Shown piece by piece: positions 42,085 to 50,851 of a DNA stretch of 64,000 nucleotides (positions within the stretch are counted from its first letter, which is position 1; every line of letters begins with the position of its first letter). A program made the position numbers and the translations under genes. Source of the stretch: Streptomyces sp. SCL15-4 (GTDB lineage Bacteria > Actinomycetota > Actinomycetes > Streptomycetales > Streptomycetaceae); NCBI RefSeq assembly GCF_033366695.1, contig NZ_JAOBTQ010000001.1, positions 2,046,001 to 2,110,000 on the forward strand. Direction: 5' to 3'. The notes under the pieces were generated by a model. That model did no database searches. It saw nothing but the letters and a program-made list of their open reading frames with translations, and had not been told where the DNA came from.

Positions 42085-42739
42085 GCACTCCCGGTGACAC
42101 GGCGAGCCGGGACACCGCCCAGAACACGGCCAGGGTCACCAGGGCCAGACCGGCGACCAGGGTGGCGCCGCCGACGACCTTCTCGTAGTCCTTCTGGTAG
42201 AGGCCGTCGATGATGTACCGGCCGAGCCCGCCCAGGCTGATGTAGGCGGCGATGGTGGCGGTGGAGACGATCTGGACGGCCGCCGTGCGCAGTCCGCTCA
42301 GGATCAGCGGGAGCGCCACCGGCACCTCCACCTGGAACAGCACCCGTGTCTCGGGCATGCCCATGCCCCGGGCGGCGTCCACCGGCGAGGGGTCGACGGA
42401 GCGGATCGCCTCGTAGGTGGTGACCAGGATCGGCGGGACGGCGAGCACGACCAGCGGGATCATCGCCGGCAGCAGCCCGATCCCGATCCAGATGACCATC
42501 AGCACCAGCAGACCGAAGCTGGGCAGCGCCCGTCCGGCGGTGGCGAGGAACGCGAGGACGTTGCCGCCCCGGCCGGTGTGGCCGGTGAGCAGGCCGATGG
42601 GCAGGCCGATCCCGGCGGCGATGGCCAGCGCCTCCAGGGAGTACCCGACGTGCTCGGCGAACCGGGTGGGGATGCCGTCGTAGCCGTGCCAGTGGGCGCT
42701 GTCGCCGAAGAAGGCGCGCGCGAAGTCGAGGACGTTCAC
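42068..42739 (-). CDS. Quaternary-amine ABC transporter permease (OpuCD/YehW-like)
   Basis: A 223-residue permease with about five to six membrane helices and the motif VDAARGMGMPETRVLFQVEVP (EAA loop, about residues 118-138), then ISLGGLGRYIIDGL, typical of glycine betaine/choline permeases. The GTG at 42739 overlaps the previous permease stop by four bases. Confidence 0.9.
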   Translation of the reverse strand: MNVLDFARAFFGDSAHWHGYDGIPTRFAEHVGYSLEALAIAAGIGLPIGLLTGHTGRGGNVLAFLATAGRALPSFGLLVLMVIWIGIGLLPAMIPLVVLAVPPILVTTYEAIRSVDPSPVDAARGMGMPETRVLFQVEVPVALPLILSGLRTAAVQIVSTATIAAYISLGGLGRYIIDGLYQKDYEKVVGGATLVAGLALVTLAVFWAVSRLAVSPGVRRRGG

Positions 42740-43389
42740 CGTCCGGCCCCCTTCCGCGGCATCCAGGGAGTGAGCAGGAAGCGGAGGAGGACCAGCGCGG
42801 CGTCGGCGAGCATGCCCAGCACTCCGATGGTCAGCACCGCGTTCACGGCCAGGGCGGGACGGCCGTAGGTCTGGGCGGCGTAGAGCATGTTGCCGAGGGC
42901 GCCCTGGTTGCCGATGAGCATGCCGACGCTGACCAGGGAGATGCTGGACACGGTCGCCACCCGCAGCCCGGCGATGATGGCGGGCACGGCGAGGGGCAAC
43001 TGGATCCGGAAGTACCGGCGTACGGCGCCGAAGCCCATGGCCTGGGCGGCGGCCAGGGTCTCCGGCGGCACCGAGCGGACGCCGTCCACAATCGCCGGGA
43101 CCAGCACCACGAGGCTGTAGAGCGCGAGCGGGATCATCACCGTCGTCTCGCTCTGGCCGAAGTAGTCGATGAGGATGACGAAGAACGCCAGCGACGGGAT
43201 GGCGTAGAGGATCGTGGCGATGCCGAGGACGGGCGGGTAGATCCAGCGGAAGCGCACGCAGAGCTGGGCCACGGGCAGCGAGACGAGCAGCCCGGCCAGC
43301 ACCGGCAGCAGGGCCTCGCGCAGATGCAGCCCGACGAGACCGAGCCAGCCCTGCCCGAGGTCGCTCGGGAGGTCGAAGAAGCCGCTCAT
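42736..43389 (-). CDS. Quaternary-amine ABC transporter permease (OpuCB-like)
   Basis: A 217-residue permease; the EAA-type loop is LAAAQAMGFGAVRRYFRIQLP (about residues 112-132) and the next segment VGMLIGNQGALGNMLY is characteristic. ATG at 43389 overlaps the ATPase stop by four bases. Two non-identical permeases suggest a heterodimeric channel. Confidence 0.9.
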   Translation of the reverse strand: MSGFFDLPSDLGQGWLGLVGLHLREALLPVLAGLLVSLPVAQLCVRFRWIYPPVLGIATILYAIPSLAFFVILIDYFGQSETTVMIPLALYSLVVLVPAIVDGVRSVPPETLAAAQAMGFGAVRRYFRIQLPLAVPAIIAGLRVATVSSISLVSVGMLIGNQGALGNMLYAAQTYGRPALAVNAVLTIGVLGMLADAALVLLRFLLTPWMPRKGAGR

Positions 43390-44519
43390 CGCCCGGCCGC
43401 TCCCTCGGCCGGTTCGGCCACCCGGCTGTGCGCGACCCGGATCGCCTCGGCGATGACCTGCTGGGAGACGACGCCGACGGCGCGCCCGTCGCCGTCGACC
43501 GCGACCGCCCATCCGGTCGGCGACAGCACGGCACCGTCGAGCGCGGCGCGCAGCGAGTCGGTGCCGGGCACGAAGGGCCGTCCGTGGTCGAGCAGGTGCT
43601 CCCGGTCGACGGCTCCGGCGGTGAGCCTGCCGGGCTCGCTCCAGCCGAGCGGCCTGCCGTCGGGGTCGGTGACGAGGAGATAGGGGGCGGCCGTGGCCCG
43701 GGAGGCGAGCGTGCCGGCGTCGGCGTCGGCCGGCACGAGGGGCGCGGTCTGCAACTCGAGCCCGGCGGACGGGAAGAAGGAGAGCCGGCGGATGCCGCGG
43801 TCGGCGCCGAGGAAGTCCTCCACGAAGGAGTCGGCGGGCGCGCTGAGCAGTTCGGCGGGCGGGGCGTACTGGGCGAGCCGGCCGCCGGTGCGCAGTACGG
43901 CGACCTTGGTGCCGAGTTTGATCGCCTCGTCGATGTCGTGCGTGACGAAGACGATGGTCTTGCCCAATTCGTCCTGGATGCGGAGCAGTTCGTCCTGGAG
44001 TCCCTTGCGGACGACGGGGTCGACGGCGGAGAACGGCTCGTCCATCAGCAGCACGGGCGGGTCGGCGGCGAGCGCGCGGGCCACGCCGACGCGCTGCTGC
44101 TGGCCGCCGGAGAGCTGGTACGGGTACCGCTTGGCGAGCGTCGCGTCGAGCCCGACCCGTTCCATCAGCTCGGCCGCCCGGGCCCGGGCCTCGCGCCGGG
44201 TCCGGCCGAGCAGGCGGGGGACGGTGGCGATGTTGTCGAGGATGGTGCGGTGCGGGAAGAGACCGGCGTTCTGGATGACGTAACCCATCGAACGCCGCAG
44301 GGTGTTGACGGGCTGTTGCCGGATGTCCCGGCCGTCGAGGAGGATGCTGCCCTCGGTGGGCTCCACCATCCGGTTGATCATCCGCAGGGTCGTCGTCTTG
44401 CCGCAGCCGGAGGGCCCCACGAGCACGGTGATCGCGCGATCGGGTATCTCCAGCGACAGCCGGTCGACCGCGACCGTGCCGTCCGGGTACCGCTTGGTGA
44501 CTGCATCTATCCGTATCAA
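43386..44519 (-). CDS. Quaternary-amine ABC transporter ATPase with CBS domains (ProV/OpuCA-like)
   Basis: A 377-residue ABC ATPase. Walker A GPSGCGKTT, Q-loop VIQNAGLFPHRT, signature YQLSGGQQQR and Walker B LLMDEPFSAVD. The C-terminal 130 residues hold a CBS pair (LLVTDPDGRPLGW and AVAVDGDGRAVGVVSQQ), which in OpuA senses ionic strength or c-di-AMP. The TTG at 44519 gives MIRIDAVTKRYPDGT, the usual family start, with GAAGGG eleven bases upstream. It is the first gene of the operon. Confidence 0.9.
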   Translation of the reverse strand: MIRIDAVTKRYPDGTVAVDRLSLEIPDRAITVLVGPSGCGKTTTLRMINRMVEPTEGSILLDGRDIRQQPVNTLRRSMGYVIQNAGLFPHRTILDNIATVPRLLGRTRREARARAAELMERVGLDATLAKRYPYQLSGGQQQRVGVARALAADPPVLLMDEPFSAVDPVVRKGLQDELLRIQDELGKTIVFVTHDIDEAIKLGTKVAVLRTGGRLAQYAPPAELLSAPADSFVEDFLGADRGIRRLSFFPSAGLELQTAPLVPADADAGTLASRATAAPYLLVTDPDGRPLGWSEPGRLTAGAVDREHLLDHGRPFVPGTDSLRAALDGAVLSPTGWAVAVDGDGRAVGVVSQQVIAEAIRVAHSRVAEPAEGAAGR

Positions 44520-45031
44520 AACGCCGCGTACCCTTCGGTCCGACCGCTCTGGGCTGATGCGGGGAGAGTCTAGACCGCGTGTGCGACGACGCCGCGGAGG
44601 GAAGGTGACCGCGTCGCTCGGGTCGGCCGGTGCGGACGAGCGCCGGAGCGGACGGACGAGGCCGGTGGCCGGCCGGGCGGGGTGCCGTTCGGGGCCGCTT
44701 CGGCCGGGCGCCGGCACGGACAGGCACCGCGGCGGACCGGGAGCCGGCGGGAACGGACGGACGAGACGACCGGGGCGGGTAGACGGCGGAGCGGGCGGCA
44801 GCGGCACGTGGACAGAACCGCACCGGCGCACGGCGGGACGGCACCGGCGGCGGTTCGGTTCCGGTGTCCTGATGCCGGGGACAGGAGGGTCCCCGTGTCC
44901 TCGGCGTGCACAGTGGCGGCCGGGACGGTGGTTCTCCGGGAAGTACCGGCCGTGCCGCCGCCCCGGTCGTACGCGCGGGCGTGCCGCGGCTCAGGCGGCA
45001 CGCCCGGACAGTGGGGCCCGGGCCGGTGGCC
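44520..45031. other. Non-coding region upstream of the quaternary-amine operon (512 bp)
   Basis: No gene is supported. It holds the operon promoter near its left end, including the sequence AGTCTAGACC (44567-44576), which matches the core of the DasR operator at nine of ten bases. A small hairpin GGGGAC / GTCCCC (44877-44894) may end the msrB transcript. Confidence 0.45.
44567..44576. promoter_or_regulatory. DasR-like core near the quaternary-amine operon promoter
   Basis: AGTCTAGACC agrees with the GGTCTAGACC core of the N-acetylglucosamine regulator's operator at nine of ten positions, but the outer bases match poorly. It is listed as a weak candidate. Confidence 0.25.
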
Positions 45032-45439
45032 TCAGTGCTCCGAAGGGACCAGCCGCAGGGAGATCGAGTTGATGCAGTACCGCTGGTCGGTGGGGGTCGG
45101 GTAGCCCTCTCCCGCGAACACGTGCCCGAGGTGGGAGCCGCAGCGGGCGCAGCGGACCTCGGTGCGGACCATGCCGTGGGAGCGGTCCTCGATCAGCTCG
45201 ACGGCGTCGGAGTCCTTCGGGTCGTAGAAGGACGGCCAGCCGCAGTGCGACTCGAACTTGGTGTCGGAGGTGAACAGATCCGCGCCGCAGGCCCGGCAGG
45301 AGTACACCCCCTGGGTCTTGGTGTCCGTGTACTCACCGGTGAAGGCCGGTTCGGTGGCGGACCGGCGCAGCACCGCGTACTCGGCCGGGGTCAGCTCCGC
45401 ACGCCACTGCTCGTCCGGCTTCTCGACGTCGTACGCCAT
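45032..45439 (-). CDS. msrB: Peptide-methionine (R)-S-oxide reductase
   Basis: A 135-residue MsrB that repairs R-methionine sulfoxide in proteins. The structural zinc is held by CRAC and CARC, and the catalytic Cys lies in QRYCINSISL. The body shows GVYSCRACGADLF and HCGWPSFYDP. It starts with ATG at 45439, 19 bp after the murC stop, so it is likely co-transcribed with murC. Confidence 0.97.
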   Translation of the reverse strand: MAYDVEKPDEQWRAELTPAEYAVLRRSATEPAFTGEYTDTKTQGVYSCRACGADLFTSDTKFESHCGWPSFYDPKDSDAVELIEDRSHGMVRTEVRCARCGSHLGHVFAGEGYPTPTDQRYCINSISLRLVPSEH

Positions 45440-45458
45440 CAGCTCTCAGCCCCTCTAC

Positions 45459-46850
45459 CTACTGCGCGAGACGGTCCAGGATCAGCGGGCCCAGGTCGGT
45501 CACGTCGCCCGCGCCCATGGTGAGAACGAGATCACCGGGCTTCGCCATTCCCGCGATCACCGCCGGGATCTCCGTCTTGTCGTGGACGGCGGTCACGTCG
45601 GCGCCGGCCGCGCGCGCGGCCTCGATGATCAGTTCGCTGGTCACGCCCGGGACCGGGTCCTCGCGGGCCGGGTAGATGTCGAGCACCACCGAGGCGTCGG
45701 CGAGGGTCAGCGCCTGCCCCATCTCCTTGCCCAGCTCCTGGGTGCGGGAGAACAGGTGCGGCTGGAAGACGACGAGGATGCGGGCGTCACCGGCGGCGCC
45801 GCGCATGGCCTCCAGGTCGGCGGTCATCTCGGTCGGGTGGTGGGCGTAGGAGTCGATCACCTGGACGCCGGCCGACTCGCCCTTGAGCTGCAGGCGCCGC
45901 TTGACGCCGGTGTAGGCGGCGAGGGCGGGCGCCAGTTCGGCGGCGGGGATGCCGAGGGCGGCGCCGGCGGTGAGCGCGGCGACCGCGTTGAGCGCGTAGT
46001 GCCGGCCGGGCACGGAGACGGCGAAGGTCAGCTCCTGTCCGTCCAGCACGACCGTGACCCGGCTCTTCAGCCCCTGCGGGACGATGGACAGCACCCGCAC
46101 GTCGGCGTCCTCGGTCTCGCCGTAGGTCACCACCCGCACCGCGCCCGCGCGCACCCGACGGGTCAGCTCCCGGGCGCCCTCGTGGTCGGCGGAGACGACC
46201 AGGGTGCCGCCCTCGGTGATCCGGCCCACGAAGGTCTCGAAGGACTCGTGGATCTCGTCCATGGAGGCGTAGTTGGCGTGGTGGTCCAGCTCGACGTTGA
46301 GGATGATGGCGACCTCGGGCGCGTACTTGTGGAAGCTGCGGTCCGATTCGTCCGCCTCGGCGACGAAGATGTCACCGTCGCCGTGCAGCGCGTTGGAGCC
46401 GGGCGCGTCCAGGTCGCCGCCGATGGCGTACGACGGCTTCAGGCCCAGCTCGGTCAGGGAGACCGCCAGCATGGAGGTGGTGGTGGTCTTGCCGTGGGTG
46501 CCGGCCACGGCGATCGGCCGCAGTCCCGTCATCAGCGCGGCCAGCGCGTCGGAGCGGTGCACCACCGGGATGCCCAGCTCGGCGGCGCGGACCAGCTCCG
46601 GGTTGTCCTCGCGGATCGCCGACGACACCACGACACAGCTCGCGTCGTCGGCGAGGTGCCCGGCGGCGTGGCCGATGTGCACGGTGACGCCCAGCGCCCG
46701 CAGCGCCTCCGCGGTCGCCGACTCCTTGGCGTCGCTGCCGGCCACCGCGGCCCCGCGCTGGGCCAGGATCTTGGCGATGCCCGACATCCCGGCGCCGCCG
46801 ATGCCGATGAAGTGCGGTCGGTCCATGGCGGTAGGAAGGCCGGGTGCCAT
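45459..46850 (-). CDS. murC: UDP-N-acetylmuramate--L-alanine ligase
   Basis: A 463-residue Mur ligase that adds L-Ala to UDP-MurNAc, the first peptide step of peptidoglycan synthesis. The N-terminal HFIGIGGAGMSG binds the nucleotide, the ATP loop is VAGTHGKTTTTSM and the central EADESDRSF and NVELDHHANY motifs are present, with SYAHHPTE in the C-domain. GGGGAGA precedes the ATG at 46850. It lies outside the dcw cluster, as it does in other Streptomyces. Confidence 0.97.
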   Translation of the reverse strand: MAPGLPTAMDRPHFIGIGGAGMSGIAKILAQRGAAVAGSDAKESATAEALRALGVTVHIGHAAGHLADDASCVVVSSAIREDNPELVRAAELGIPVVHRSDALAALMTGLRPIAVAGTHGKTTTTSMLAVSLTELGLKPSYAIGGDLDAPGSNALHGDGDIFVAEADESDRSFHKYAPEVAIILNVELDHHANYASMDEIHESFETFVGRITEGGTLVVSADHEGARELTRRVRAGAVRVVTYGETEDADVRVLSIVPQGLKSRVTVVLDGQELTFAVSVPGRHYALNAVAALTAGAALGIPAAELAPALAAYTGVKRRLQLKGESAGVQVIDSYAHHPTEMTADLEAMRGAAGDARILVVFQPHLFSRTQELGKEMGQALTLADASVVLDIYPAREDPVPGVTSELIIEAARAAGADVTAVHDKTEIPAVIAGMAKPGDLVLTMGAGDVTDLGPLILDRLAQ

Positions 46851-46998
46851 GCGTTATCTCCCCAGAGACGGTACGAGCTGAAAGCAGGCCTAGCCTATGC
46901 GCTCGGGCACCGCTCCCCCCGCAAGGGGCGCGGGGCAGCCGCCTCCGGTGGCGCGCCGGCATCCCGGCCGGCGCTCACCGGCCGTCCCGGCGGAGCGC

Positions 46999-47472
46999 CT
47001 ACGCCTTGCTGTGCGAGAACAGCTTCAGCACCGGCACCCCCACCTTGTGCCGCGCCCGCGAGGCCCAGTCCCGGTGGAAGAACTCCTCCACGTAGTGCGG
47101 ATCGGTCAGCACGATCACCTCGTCGGCGCCGACCTCGGCCACCAGTGCCTTCAGCGCGTCCAGCGGGTGCTCCTCCACGAGCCGTCCCTCCGCCGCGCTC
47201 CCCGCTGAGCGCAGCGCCTGGAGCGACACGTCGAGGGCCTGCTGCCCGACGCTGCGCGCCTCGCGCCCCTCGGGGGTGTCCCCTTCCCGCACCGCCTCGT
47301 CGAGTTCGCCGAGCGCGATGTCGTCGATGGCCCGCAGCAGCCGGTCCGCCTGTTCGCCGCGCGGCTGGAGCATCACGTGGAAGGAGACGGGCTCGTCTCC
47401 GTGCAAGGTGGTGACGAACTCCACGTCGGCGGACGTCAGGGCCTTCTCGATCATCAGAACGCTTGTGAACAC
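46999..47472 (-). CDS. Small conserved hypothetical protein (USP-like C-terminus)
   Basis: A 157-residue cytoplasmic protein. N-terminal TLHGDEPVSFHVMLQPRG and C-terminal EVGADEVIVLTDPHYVEEFFHRDWASRARHKVGV-like elements (a strand, then an acidic loop, then a helix) resemble an alpha/beta nucleotide-binding or universal-stress fold. In Streptomyces such proteins are often mislabelled indole-3-glycerol phosphate synthase; no synthase motif is seen. AAGGAGAAGAGG precedes the GTG at 47472. It runs in the murC direction 148 bp upstream of it. Confidence 0.8.
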   Translation of the reverse strand: MFTSVLMIEKALTSADVEFVTTLHGDEPVSFHVMLQPRGEQADRLLRAIDDIALGELDEAVREGDTPEGREARSVGQQALDVSLQALRSAGSAAEGRLVEEHPLDALKALVAEVGADEVIVLTDPHYVEEFFHRDWASRARHKVGVPVLKLFSHSKA

Positions 47473-47567
47473 CAGGCGCCTCTTCTCCTTAGAGGGCCCG
47501 GCAGGGCCCCTGCGGAAACCATCCTTCCCCGTGATCGCACGGGTACTGCCGGATTAAGTCTGCCCGC

Positions 47568-47595
47568 CGGAAGCTAACCGGAACGGCTGCTTCCG
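47568..47595 (-). terminator. Hairpin after the pyrimidine reductase gene
   Basis: CGGAAGC and GCTTCCG form a 7-bp stem with a 14-base loop, seven bases beyond the stop codon. Confidence 0.45.
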
Positions 47596-47601
47596 CTGTT
47601 T

Positions 47602-48450
47602 TCAAGGCCGACGGTAGCTCCCGAAGAGGAATCCGTCCTCCTCCAGCAGGGACGCGAGTGCGAAGCGGTGCGGAACGGCGACCGCCGGTCCCCCGGCGAT
47701 GCGCTGCGCACCGCCCGCCGTCAGCGTCGGCGAGACGGTCAGGCACAGCTCGTCCAGCACCTCCGCGGCGATCAGCTGCCCGAGCAGCCGGGGGCCGCCC
47801 TCGGTGAGCAGCCGGGTGTAACCGAGGCCGGCCAGGGCCTCGACGGCGCGGGCGGGCTCCACGCCCGTGCCCTCGCCGGCGGACAGCACCCGGGCCCCGG
47901 CCTTCTCGGCGGCGGCGACCCGGTCGGGGGCGGCGGCGGCCCCGGTGAGGATCAGCGTCGGGACCAGGGGCGAGGTGAACAGGGGCAGCGTGAGGTCCAG
48001 GTCCAGGCTCGCGGTGACGATCGCGATCGCCGGAACCGGTCCCTGTCCGGCGGCCGCGCGGGCCCCGGCGAACTCGGCGCGCACCCGGGCGGGACGGTAC
48101 CCCTCCTGCCGTACCGTTTCCGCTCCGACCAGCACGACGTCCGAGAGCGCCCGCAGGGTGCCGAAGATCCGCATGTCGGCGGCGTTGGAGAGGGGCTTGG
48201 AGTGGCCGTCGTGCTGGGCGGCGCCGTCCAGGGAGGAGACCATGTTGGCCCGCAGCCACGGCCGCGGGGCGGCGCCCGGCGCGGGGTCCGGGTAGGCGTA
48301 GGCGGCGGCCAGTTCGGCGAGGCTCCACTCCCGGTCCACGGCCGCGGCGGGGCCGGCCGGTCCGCCGGCGGCGGTGCGGGCCGCGCCGTCCGGCGCTCCT
48401 GTGGGGTCCTGGGCTGCTGTTTCTTCGGTCACAGGGAAGAGGCGTCGCAT
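47602..48450 (-). CDS. Pyrimidine reductase family protein (RibD C-terminal domain)
   Basis: A 282-residue protein with the dihydrofolate-reductase-like RibD_C fold: RANMVSSLDGAAQHDGHS, DVVLVGAETVRQEGY and LLTEGGPRLLGQLI, ending in the NADPH-binding region. It reduces a pyrimidine ring substrate in the riboflavin-type pathway or a related one. It has no deaminase domain, so it is not a full RibD. An Ala/Gly/Pro-rich segment (about residues 10-38) separates the start from the domain. It is divergent from zapE across 30 bp. Confidence 0.88.
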   Translation of the reverse strand: MRRLFPVTEETAAQDPTGAPDGAARTAAGGPAGPAAAVDREWSLAELAAAYAYPDPAPGAAPRPWLRANMVSSLDGAAQHDGHSKPLSNAADMRIFGTLRALSDVVLVGAETVRQEGYRPARVRAEFAGARAAAGQGPVPAIAIVTASLDLDLTLPLFTSPLVPTLILTGAAAAPDRVAAAEKAGARVLSAGEGTGVEPARAVEALAGLGYTRLLTEGGPRLLGQLIAAEVLDELCLTVSPTLTAGGAQRIAGGPAVAVPHRFALASLLEEDGFLFGSYRRP

Positions 48451-48480
48451 CCGTGCAGTGTGACACGGCGCTTAGCATGG

Positions 48481-49590
48481 ATGACCGTGTCCTCCTCCAG
48501 CACCGCTCCCGGTTCCGGCCCCCTGACCGACGCGGGCCCCCTGTCCCTGTGCGCCCGCGAGCCGCACGTGCCCGCGGACCGGCTGGTCGCCGAGATGGTG
48601 CCGCCGCCGCGCTTCGACTCGGTCCGCTTCGCCACGTACCTCCCGGACCCGAACCAGCCCAGCCAGACGGAGGCCGTCAAGGTCCTGGAGGGCTTCGCCG
48701 CCGGGCTGGGCGAGCCGCGGGCGTCCGGCGGCGGCCTGCGCGGCTTCCTCGGCTTCGGCCGGGCGAAGGCGCACAAGGCCCCGGCCGGCCCGCGAGGCGT
48801 GTACCTGGACGGCGGCTACGGCGTCGGCAAGACCCACCTGCTGGCCTCCCTGTGGCACGCCGCCCCGGCCGACCCGTCCCGCAAGGCGTTCGGCACCTTC
48901 GTGGAGCTGACCAACCTGGTCGGCGCGCTCGGCTTCCAGCAGACCGTGCGCACGCTGTCCGGGCACAGCCTGCTGTGCATCGACGAGTTCGAGCTGGACG
49001 ACCCCGGTGACACGGTGCTGGTGTCGACGCTGCTCGGCAAGCTGGTCGAGGCGGGCGTGGCGCTGGCCGCCACCTCCAACACGCTGCCCGGCAAGCTGGG
49101 CGAGGGACGCTTCGCCGCCGCCGACTTCCTGCGCGAGATCCAGGGCCTGTCGGCCCACTTCCGCGCGCTGCGCATCGACGGCGAGGACTACCGCCACCGC
49201 GGCCTGCCCGAGGCCCCGGCGCCCTTCTCCGACGAGGAGGTCATGAAGACGGCCTTCGCGACCGAGGGTGCCTCGCTGGACGACTTCCCGGGCCTGCTGG
49301 AGCACCTGGCCAAGGTGCATCCGAGCCGGTACGGCGCGCTGACCGACGGGGTGCGGGCGGTGTGCCTGACCGGCGTGCGGCCCGTGCCGGACCAGTCGAC
49401 GGCGCTGCGGCTGGTGGTCCTCGCCGACCGGCTCTACGACCGCGAGGTCCCGGTCCTGGCCTCGGGGCTGCCGTTCGACCGGCTGTTCAGCGAGGAGATG
49501 CTGAACGGCGGCTACCGCAAGAAGTACTTCCGCGCGATATCCCGGCTCACCGCGCTGGCCCGGGACGCGAAGGGGCTGATCGGCGCCTAG
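48481..49590 (+). CDS. zapE: Cell division protein ZapE (AFG1-like ATPase)
   Basis: A 369-residue AAA-type ATPase. Walker A is GGYGVGKTH, Walker B is LLCIDEFELDD, and AATSNTLPGKLGEGRF provides sensor 1. In bacteria ZapE binds the Z ring at late division; the family also aids quality control at the mitochondrial membrane. The ATG at 48481 has no ribosome site and a TAGCAT sequence lies just before it, so the mRNA may be leaderless, with GTG at 48487 an alternative start. Confidence 0.92.
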   Translation: MTVSSSSTAPGSGPLTDAGPLSLCAREPHVPADRLVAEMVPPPRFDSVRFATYLPDPNQPSQTEAVKVLEGFAAGLGEPRASGGGLRGFLGFGRAKAHKAPAGPRGVYLDGGYGVGKTHLLASLWHAAPADPSRKAFGTFVELTNLVGALGFQQTVRTLSGHSLLCIDEFELDDPGDTVLVSTLLGKLVEAGVALAATSNTLPGKLGEGRFAAADFLREIQGLSAHFRALRIDGEDYRHRGLPEAPAPFSDEEVMKTAFATEGASLDDFPGLLEHLAKVHPSRYGALTDGVRAVCLTGVRPVPDQSTALRLVVLADRLYDREVPVLASGLPFDRLFSEEMLNGGYRKKYFRAISRLTALARDAKGLIGA

Positions 49591-49618
49591 TCCGCGCCAC
49601 CCAATATTCGATCAACTG

Positions 49619-49661
49619 CTGCGGGTCAAGGGCGATTTCACGCCACGTGACCCGCAGTTTT
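49619..49661 (+). terminator. Rho-independent terminator of zapE
   Basis: CTGCGGGTCA and TGACCCGCAG form a perfect 10-bp stem followed by TTTT (49658-49661), one of the few classical terminators with a T-run here. Confidence 0.85.
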
Positions 49662-49738
49662 CACGCTCTCTGAGCCCGTTAACCTCCAGTTAACCCTGCA
49701 AAGGACTTTGCCAGGCTAAGGTGTTTCTTGACCATCCA

Positions 49739-49766
49739 TTGACCAACGCTTGGTCTGGACTAGAAA
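49739..49766 (+). promoter_or_regulatory. Promoter with overlapping palindromes
   Basis: TTGACC (49739-49744) and TAGAAA (49761-49766) are 16 bases apart, about 25 bp before a start codon. A perfect inverted repeat GACCAA-CGC-TTGGTC (49741-49755) overlaps the -35. A DasR-operator-like sequence CTTGGTCTGGACTAGA (49749-49764, about 11 of 16 consensus bases) covers the -10. Either could be a repressor site. Confidence 0.5.
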
Positions 49767-49790
49767 CGTGAACACGGTGGAGGGGGGCTC

Positions 49791-50186
49791 ATGTTCCGCG
49801 GTACAGCCGTACGGAGCCTGCTCGCCGTCCTCGGCGTGGTGCTCCTCGCGCTCCAGCTCCGCACGGGCACCGGAGTCTTCGCACCCGCGCACGCGTTCGG
49901 TCAGACGCTGACCGAGGCGCAGACCGGAACCGCTCCCTCCACGCAGCCGGCGCGCGCCGGGGCGGACACGATCCGCGCCCCCGGCTCCCCGGACCTGCCC
50001 GTCGGCGTCCCGCACGCCCGTGACCGGCACCGCGGTCCGGCGGCCGGATGGCCCGACGAGAGCGCCCTCATATCCGGCCGGGCGGCCACCGCGAGCCCGC
50101 CGGCACGTGCCCACGGGCCGCTCCACCCCGTCCCCGGAGCCCTCAGACCCCACACCCCGGCAGCGCTTCAGGTCTTCCGCTGCTGA
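49791..50186 (+). CDS. Small secreted hypothetical protein
   Basis: A 131-residue protein with a signal peptide (SLLAVLGVVLLALQL, about residues 9-23) and a low-complexity, proline- and alanine-rich tail that ends ALQVFRC with a terminal Cys. GGAGGGGGG directly before the ATG and a good promoter argue that it is real. It precedes the carbonic anhydrase by 86 bp and may share its transcript. No family is recognised. Confidence 0.65.
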   Translation: MFRGTAVRSLLAVLGVVLLALQLRTGTGVFAPAHAFGQTLTEAQTGTAPSTQPARAGADTIRAPGSPDLPVGVPHARDRHRGPAAGWPDESALISGRAATASPPARAHGPLHPVPGALRPHTPAALQVFRC

Positions 50187-50272
50187 GATCCGGGCCGCAC
50201 TCCCTCGCCCCCCCCACAACCGTCGTTCAAGTCCGACGCGCCGGGCAGGCGCGCCAGGAGGAACCCACACAC

Positions 50273-50851
50273 ATGCAGCCCCTCATCGACAACGCCCGCA
50301 CCTTCGGACAGCGCCCTGAGGAGTTCGCCAAACTCGCCGAAGGCCAGTCCCCGCAGGTGCTGTTCATCACCTGCTCCGACTCCCGGGTCGTTCCGGCCCT
50401 GATCACGGGCGCCCGCCCCGGCGAGCTGTTCGAGCTGCGCACCGCAGGCAACATCGTCCCGCCCTACGCCTCCGAGCACCCGACCAGCGAGGCGGCCACC
50501 ATCGAGTACGCCGTGGAAGTGCTCGGCGTCCGCGACATCGTCGTCTGCGGCCACTCGCACTGCGGTGCCGTCGGCGCCCTGGTGCGCGGCGACGACCTCA
50601 CCGCCGTACCGGCCGTGCGCGACTGGCTGGTCTCCGCCACCCCGCGCCCGTCCGGCAAGGCCGAGGACCCGGAGGTCGCCGACGGCGTGCAGAGCCACAT
50701 CCTGACCCAGCTGCTGCGGCTGCGCTCGTACCCCTGCATCGAGCGGCGGCTGGCCGAGGGCGAACTGAACCTGCACGCCTGGTACTACGAGGTGCACACC
50801 GGCGCCGTACGGACGCACCGCCAGCAGACCGACGCTTTCGAGGCCCTGTGA
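50273..50851 (+). CDS. Beta-carbonic anhydrase
   Basis: A 192-residue zinc enzyme that interconverts CO2 and bicarbonate. The zinc ligands are Cys 34 (TCSDSRV, with the Asp-Arg dyad), His 94 and Cys 97 (GHSHCGAV). AGGAGGAA lies nine bases before the ATG. Its stop overlaps the transporter start (GTGA), so the enzyme and the SulP porter are made together, supporting bicarbonate supply. Confidence 0.95.
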   Translation: MQPLIDNARTFGQRPEEFAKLAEGQSPQVLFITCSDSRVVPALITGARPGELFELRTAGNIVPPYASEHPTSEAATIEYAVEVLGVRDIVVCGHSHCGAVGALVRGDDLTAVPAVRDWLVSATPRPSGKAEDPEVADGVQSHILTQLLRLRSYPCIERRLAEGELNLHAWYYEVHTGAVRTHRQQTDAFEAL

